DNA of 26,980 nt, taken from Streptomyces alboflavus. GTDB lineage: Bacteria > Actinomycetota > Actinomycetes > Streptomycetales > Streptomycetaceae. Shown here piece after piece: positions 22,567-26,980 of this stretch. The notes beneath the pieces were generated by a model. That model saw only the letters and a program-made list of their open reading frames with translations, searched no databases and was not told the origin of the DNA. The position numbers and the translations under genes are program-made. How positions within the stretch are numbered: the stretch's first letter is position 1; each line of letters starts with the position of its first letter. The stretch covers positions 1 through 26,980 of the forward strand of contig NZ_JNXT01000086.1 of assembly GCF_000716675.1 (NCBI RefSeq), in the 5' to 3' direction.

Positions 22567-24123
22567 ATGGGCATCCTGAACTTCATCCGCAGCCTCGGTG
22601 ACACGGCCAAGGAGGTCGCCCGGGGCGTCGCGGACGCCATCGGCGGTCTGCCCAAGGCCGCCGTCGACATCTACAGCGCCCGCCAGGAGACCAAGCGGCT
22701 CGAGATCCACGACCGCAGGCTGCGGGACTTCGCCCGGGACGAGCGCGAGCACGCCGCCGCGGCCACCGGCAAGGGCGGCCCGTCGCCTTCGCCGTCCTCC
22801 CAAGTGGACCTGCTGCCACCGCACTCCACCGTCACGGTGCCCCCGAGCCAGTGGTCGGAGGAACAGCGCGAGCACGAGCGCAGGCTCCAGCAGGAGGCGG
22901 CCAGGCTCGCCGAGCGGCACGCCCGCCTGACGGACGAACTGGCACGGGGCCGCATCGAGTTGAAGGCGGGCCTGCGCCGCGAGCAGTCCGACCGGGAGCA
23001 CCACCAGCGCAAGGACGAGCGGTCGCACGGCGCGCAGGTCGACTACGAACTGAACCAGGCGCTCGCCGACGCCGCCCACCACCGCGAGCACACCCCCTTC
23101 GCGCTGGTCTATCCGCACCAGGTGAGCGCCCAGATCACCGCCGAGACCCGCAACGGCACCCTGCCCGCCCTCATCACCGCCCCCTTCTTCCGCGCCAGCG
23201 ACCCGCAAGCGCGGATCGACCCGGTCAACGCCGAGTTCGACTCCCACCTGCGCGAGGCGCTCCGTGAGCTGCCGGGCCCGAAGCTGATGGCGGGCGTGCC
23301 CGGACTGTTCCGCCGCCCGCTCAACCGGCACGAGACCGACCTGTACCTGATCCGCCAAGTGCTCGCCGCGCACCCCGTGGTGCTCGTCCACGGCGAGATC
23401 ACCGAGGGCTGGCGCACCCGCGTCGACATCGTCGCCTGGAACCTCTACGGCGAGGCCTCCGCCGCCGCCACGCTGCCCGAAGTCCCGCGGCGGCTCGGCA
23501 CCTTCGACGCGCTCTCGCCCCTCGTGCCCGCCGCGGTGCGGCTCTCGCTGCCGTTCCCCGCGCTGCCGACGGAGGCGGGCAGGGAGCGGCACGCGGTCCA
23601 GGCGCAGATCGCCACGGTGGCCGCGGGCGTCGCCGCCGTGATCGCCGAGTGGTTCCACGTGGCGGCGGGGCACGACCCGCAGCTGCACGCCCGGCTCGAC
23701 GGCTCCCTCGACCCGCTGCCCCGCGCCGCCGCCCTCGGCACCGCCGCGATGCTGGACGTCTCCGTCGACCGGGGCCTCAAGGCGGAGACCGACGCGCTCA
23801 TCCAGCAGGCGGCCACGTACCAGGAGGCCGGACTCGACGAGCCCGCCCTGATCACCGCCCGCCGCGCGCTGCACCTGCCCACGCCCGGCACACGCGCGGA
23901 ACGCCAGACCTATCTGGACCGCGTGCGCGGACTGCTGCCCGTCCTGGACTCGCTGAAGCTCGGCACCGAGGCGGCCGGGCTGCGGGCCTCCGCCGAAGGC
24001 ATCGCGGCGGAGGAGAACCGCCGCAGGCTCCTCGGCGAAGACGACAGCGACGACGACAGCGATGACGACGACGTGCGGGGCCGGAGCGGTGCGCCGGGCC
24101 CGGGCAAGGGGGAGGATGGCTGA
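22567..24123 (+). CDS. Unknown coiled-coil protein, first gene of the Hsp70-like set
   Basis: A 518-aa protein that I do not recognise. Residues 1-60 form an amphipathic helix (MGILNFIRSLGDTAKEVARG..) that could touch membrane. Residues about 95-170 are a charged coiled coil (REHERRLQQEAARLAERHAR). A folded core of about 300 aa follows (FALVYPHQVSAQITAETRNG.., VVLVHGEITEGWRTRVDIVA.., VAAGVAAVIAEWFHVAAGHD..). The C-terminus is helical, TPR-like in pattern, and ends in an acidic DSDDDSDDDD run. The ATG at 22567 fits the end of the poorly coding upstream stretch. The stop lies 2 bp before the start of the Hsp70-like gene, so the two are surely one operon. Confidence 0.8.
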   Translation: MGILNFIRSLGDTAKEVARGVADAIGGLPKAAVDIYSARQETKRLEIHDRRLRDFARDEREHAAAATGKGGPSPSPSSQVDLLPPHSTVTVPPSQWSEEQREHERRLQQEAARLAERHARLTDELARGRIELKAGLRREQSDREHHQRKDERSHGAQVDYELNQALADAAHHREHTPFALVYPHQVSAQITAETRNGTLPALITAPFFRASDPQARIDPVNAEFDSHLREALRELPGPKLMAGVPGLFRRPLNRHETDLYLIRQVLAAHPVVLVHGEITEGWRTRVDIVAWNLYGEASAAATLPEVPRRLGTFDALSPLVPAAVRLSLPFPALPTEAGRERHAVQAQIATVAAGVAAVIAEWFHVAAGHDPQLHARLDGSLDPLPRAAALGTAAMLDVSVDRGLKAETDALIQQAATYQEAGLDEPALITARRALHLPTPGTRAERQTYLDRVRGLLPVLDSLKLGTEAAGLRASAEGIAAEENRRRLLGEDDSDDDSDDDDVRGRSGAPGPGKGEDG

Positions 24124-24125
24124 CG

Positions 24126-25928
24126 ATGGCGCGGTTTCGGGTGGCGGCGGCCATCGACTTCGGTACGCACGCCAGCGGGTACGCCTGGAGTGCCGTCACC
24201 CGGGACGGCGCGGACCCACGGCGGCGCGACATCGTCGACCGGGAGCAGTGGCCCGGGACCACCGAGAAGCGCTATCCGAAGACCCGCTCGGCCCTGCTCC
24301 TCGACGGCTCCGACACCGTGCTCGCCTGGGGGTACCCGGCCGTGCGCGCCGAACGCCCGCCGGGCTCCCGCCTCGTCACCGGCATGAAGATGTCGCTGCG
24401 CCCCTCCGACGACCCCTCACGGCCCGCCCCCGGCAGCCGCGTGCCCCGCGCCCTCTCCGACGACCTGTCACGGCCCGTGCCGCTGATCGCCGCGTACCTC
24501 GCCCGGCTGCGGGAGGTCGCCGTCGCCGAGATCACCGCCGGGGGCCGCTACCGCGAGTCGGACATACGGTGGTGCCTGACCGTGCCCGCCATCTGGTCCC
24601 AGGCAGCGCTCGGCGCCATGCGCGAGGCCGCGGGCACGGCCGGTTTCCCGTCCGGGCACGACGCGCTGCTGCTCGAACCCGAGCCGGACATGGCCGCGCT
24701 GTACTGCGCCGTCCAGGAGCTGACGCCGACCGGCCCGGTGCGGGCGCTGCTCAGCGCGTTCCGCAGGCCGGGGCGGCGGTTCGTGGTGGCGGACTGCGGC
24801 GGCGGCACGGTCGACGTGGTGGCGTACGAGGTGCTCGGGGACGGCTCCCTCGCACAGCTCGGGCGCCCCTCCGGGGGTGCGTTCGGCGCCACGTACACGA
24901 CGAACAGCTTCATCCAGGACGTGCTCGGCAGCCGGTTCCTCGACCAGACGAACCTGGAGCGGCTGACCCGCCATCACTGGGCTGAGTTCCAGGAGCTGTT
25001 GGGCGACTGGGAGACGCACCGCAACACGTTCACGGTCGGCTCCCGCGAGAGCGTGGCGCTGCGTGTGGACGGGCTGCACGGGCTGCTCTCGCCCGAGGAC
25101 CTGCGCCACCTCGGCGAGGTCCAGGGCGGCAAGGGGGACCGGATCGTCGTCCGGCCCAAGGAGATGGCCGGCCTCCTGGAGTCGGCGGTCGGCGGGATCC
25201 TGCCGCTCGTCGACGAGCACGTGGCGCGGGCGGTGGAGGCGGCCGGGGGCGGCCGTCCCGACGTGTATCTGGTCGGCGGGTTCTCCAAGTCGCCCTATCT
25301 GCGCGAGCGCGTACGGGCCCACGTCGGGCAGCGGGGGCGGGTCTTCACCCCGGACCGGCCCGAGCGGGCGGTGCTGCACGGGGCGGTGCACCGCTGCTAT
25401 GCCTCGGCGGTCCGCGAGGACGGCGAACAGGGCGCCGGGGCCGCGACCGCCGCGCGCCGGACCGGGCCCGACATCTCGGAACGCTGCGCGCTCTACACGT
25501 ACGGTGCCCGCGTCTCCGAGCCGTACGACGACGAGGACGGCGCGCAGGACCGGCCCCTGGAGACCAACGACGAGGGGCGGCACTTCTGCCCCGACCGCTT
25601 CCTGCGGTTCGTCACCATCGGGCAGCGCGTCGGCGTCGGCCACGAGGTGGCCCACCGGAACGTGGTGCCCATCCGGGCCGACCTGCCCCTGATGACCGTC
25701 GAGTTCTACGCCACGCACGCCCCCGACCCCCGCTACTACGACACGGCGCCCGCCAAGCGCATCGGCCACCTCACCGTCGACCTCAGCACCTGCATGCACC
25801 TGCCGCGCGAGGACCGCGAGGTCGACATCCACCTGACCTTCGGCCGCGCGGAGATCACCGTCCGCGCGGTCAACCGGCACGACGGCAAGGCGGCCGACGC
25901 GACGCTCGACCTCGATCCCGAGTTCTGA
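24126..25928 (+). CDS. Hsp70-like actin-fold ATPase (HSPA12-like)
   Basis: A 600-aa protein with the Hsp70/actin nucleotide-binding motifs: phosphate 1 AIDFGTHASGYAW (about residues 8-20), phosphate 2 VVADCGGGTVDVVAYEV (about 219-235) and adenosine motif VYLVGGFSKSPYLRERV (about 379-395). The insertions and the C-terminal beta-rich part (GHLTVDLSTCMHLP.., EVDIHLTFGRAEITVRAVNR) differ from DnaK and fit the HSPA12-like group. The normal DnaK lid and EEVD-like tail are absent. The start at 24126 has GGGGGAGG upstream and is 2 bp after the previous stop. Its substrate and partner are unknown; the flanking coiled-coil proteins are the likely partners. Confidence 0.88.
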   Translation: MARFRVAAAIDFGTHASGYAWSAVTRDGADPRRRDIVDREQWPGTTEKRYPKTRSALLLDGSDTVLAWGYPAVRAERPPGSRLVTGMKMSLRPSDDPSRPAPGSRVPRALSDDLSRPVPLIAAYLARLREVAVAEITAGGRYRESDIRWCLTVPAIWSQAALGAMREAAGTAGFPSGHDALLLEPEPDMAALYCAVQELTPTGPVRALLSAFRRPGRRFVVADCGGGTVDVVAYEVLGDGSLAQLGRPSGGAFGATYTTNSFIQDVLGSRFLDQTNLERLTRHHWAEFQELLGDWETHRNTFTVGSRESVALRVDGLHGLLSPEDLRHLGEVQGGKGDRIVVRPKEMAGLLESAVGGILPLVDEHVARAVEAAGGGRPDVYLVGGFSKSPYLRERVRAHVGQRGRVFTPDRPERAVLHGAVHRCYASAVREDGEQGAGAATAARRTGPDISERCALYTYGARVSEPYDDEDGAQDRPLETNDEGRHFCPDRFLRFVTIGQRVGVGHEVAHRNVVPIRADLPLMTVEFYATHAPDPRYYDTAPAKRIGHLTVDLSTCMHLPREDREVDIHLTFGRAEITVRAVNRHDGKAADATLDLDPEF

Positions 25929-26026
25929 GTGCGCTCCGGCCGCGTGGGACGTGGGACTCCGAGGGCTCTGAGGGCTCTGAGAGCTCCGCAAGGACTCGAA
26001 CTTCGGCTGACGGGGAGGCGATCCGG

Positions 26027-26980
26027 ATGTTCTCCCGAAGGGGAAACCGCGACGAGGACGGCGAGCGCGTCCGCGAGAGCGGTGGGTACGCCGACGCCGT
26101 CCTCCCGGGCGTCCTCGCCCGCCTCGACGCGCTCACCGCCGCGGTACGCGACCTCGGCGACGACGTCGAGCGCCACGAGGAGGACATCCGCGACCTCCTC
26201 GCCACGGGCGGTTCCGGCGGCGGTGACGTGCTCGACGAGTCCCGCCGCCGGGCCCTCGACGTCGCGGACGACCTCCAGCAGGTGTGGCTGCTGGCCTGGG
26301 AGGCGGGCACGGAGGGGGCCCGCGGGGCACGGGAGCAGGCGTGGGGGGTGGGGGAGCTGATTCGGAGGGTGTTGGGGGTGGGTGGGGTGAGTGGCGTGAG
26401 TGGGGTGAGTGGGGTGGAGAGGGCGGGCGGTAGTGAGAGTGCTGCGCCTGGCGTGTCTGCTGCGCCTGGCATGCCTGCCGTGTCTGCTGCGTCTGGCGTG
26501 CCTGCTGCGTCTGTCGTGTCTGCTGTGAGTGCGGAGGTCGTGGGGGCCGAGGGTGGTTCGTGGGAGGCCGCGAAGGTGGCGCTGCGGGGTGCCGTCGCCG
26601 AGGCGGAGGTGGAGTTCTCCTGGGATCCGGTGTCGCTGGGGTGGGCCGACGGGCGGCCCGGGGCGCCGTCGGGCGTGGGCGCGCCGTCCGGGGCGGGGGT
26701 CGACTGCGAGTTGTGGCCCGGCTGTGTGGCCTGGGATCCGGTGCTGTTCGTGGTGCGGCCCGCGGTCGTGCACCGGGGGCAGCGGGTGGCGCCGCCGATG
26801 GTGTTCACGGGGGCGGTGGTGTCGGACGGGGTGGAGTCGGGTGGGGGGCTGTCGGGTGGGGCTCCGTCCGGTGGGGATCCGTCCGGGGTTCGGGACGGGG
26901 TTCGAGCCGGGGTGCGGGCCAGGGCGTTGTCAGGGGTGCGGGGCGGGGAGCCGGGCGTGGTGCGGGGGCGGGGACGATGG
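26027..26980 (+). CDS. Unknown coiled-coil/linker protein, partial, third gene of the set
   Basis: An open frame of 318 codons that leaves the window. The ATG at 26027 follows GGGGAGG by 8-9 nt. Residues about 20-60 form a helix pair (LARLDALTAAVRDLGDDVER), and DVADDLQQVWLLAWEAG follows. This could be a GrpE-like exchange-factor helix, but that is only a guess. Residues about 115-180 are a low-complexity Ala/Ser/Gly/Val linker (GVGGVSGVSGVSGV..). A more structured part follows (VEFSWDPVSLGWADGR.., LFVVRPAVVHRGQRVAPPMV). The codon use drifts towards GGT and GCT in the linker. It is 98 bp after the Hsp70-like gene, on the same strand. Confidence 0.75.
   Translation, partial: MFSRRGNRDEDGERVRESGGYADAVLPGVLARLDALTAAVRDLGDDVERHEEDIRDLLATGGSGGGDVLDESRRRALDVADDLQQVWLLAWEAGTEGARGAREQAWGVGELIRRVLGVGGVSGVSGVSGVERAGGSESAAPGVSAAPGMPAVSAASGVPAASVVSAVSAEVVGAEGGSWEAAKVALRGAVAEAEVEFSWDPVSLGWADGRPGAPSGVGAPSGAGVDCELWPGCVAWDPVLFVVRPAVVHRGQRVAPPMVFTGAVVSDGVESGGGLSGGAPSGGDPSGVRDGVRAGVRARALSGVRGGEPGVVRGRGRW

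Noticed and set aside
26385..26530. GTGAGTGG- and GCTGCGCCTGGC-like repeats that might look like a CRISPR or minisatellite array.
   Set aside because: They stay in the reading frame of the third gene and encode a low-complexity linker; there are no spacers of constant length.

Overview
The window is high-GC actinobacterial chromosome, almost certainly Streptomyces: GC-rich wobble positions, many GTG starts, leaderless-type promoters, and a housekeeping set (dnaX, SRP RNA, tRNA-Ser genes, upp, tadA, a LytR_C protein, a HerA-like ATPase) with Streptomyces-type sequences. All names come from reading motifs and from memory of families; no search was run.

Left part (1-7.5 kb). The start of dnaX (minus strand, cut by the window edge) is preceded by the SRP RNA gene and then by tRNA-Ser(GGA). 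The last 62 bp of that tRNA region (1803-1864) recur exactly at 6499-6560, which marks the ends of a 4.7-kb integrated element. The element looks like a decayed actinomycete integrative element (AICE, pSAM2 type). It holds a truncated, frameshifted tyrosine integrase, a GntR/UTRA repressor with operator-like sites, a Nudix hydrolase, an RsbW-like ATP-binding protein, an unknown protein, and a low-GC gene with a HEPN-type Rx4H motif whose 5' half is broken by an in-frame TAG. No replication or transfer genes remain. Just outside the right repeat is a second, different integrase 3'-end relic, so the site was used more than once. Next comes a VapBC-like RHH antitoxin/PIN toxin pair with a palindrome over its -10 box.

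Middle part (7.5-19 kb). This is ordinary accessory chromosome: a small secreted protein, a DHA2-type MFS exporter divergent from a LysR regulator, an orphan sensor-domain membrane protein, an EamA transporter divergent from a second LysR regulator, a GNAT acetyltransferase, an ABC-F ATPase with a candidate 7-codon leader peptide plus hairpin, an HhH-GPD repair protein, and a HerA-like (DUF853) ATPase.

Right part (18.8-27 kb). A small conserved protein, a LytR_C protein, upp, a small basic protein, the tadA-associated acidic protein, tadA and tRNA-Ser(CGA) with a strong terminator. Beyond it lies a three-gene same-strand set: a coiled-coil protein, an Hsp70-like ATPase (HSPA12-like) and a third coiled-coil/linker protein running off the window. 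This set is the best candidate for an undescribed system. The ABC-F leader and the serially used tRNA-Ser site with its HEPN relic are the next most interesting points.
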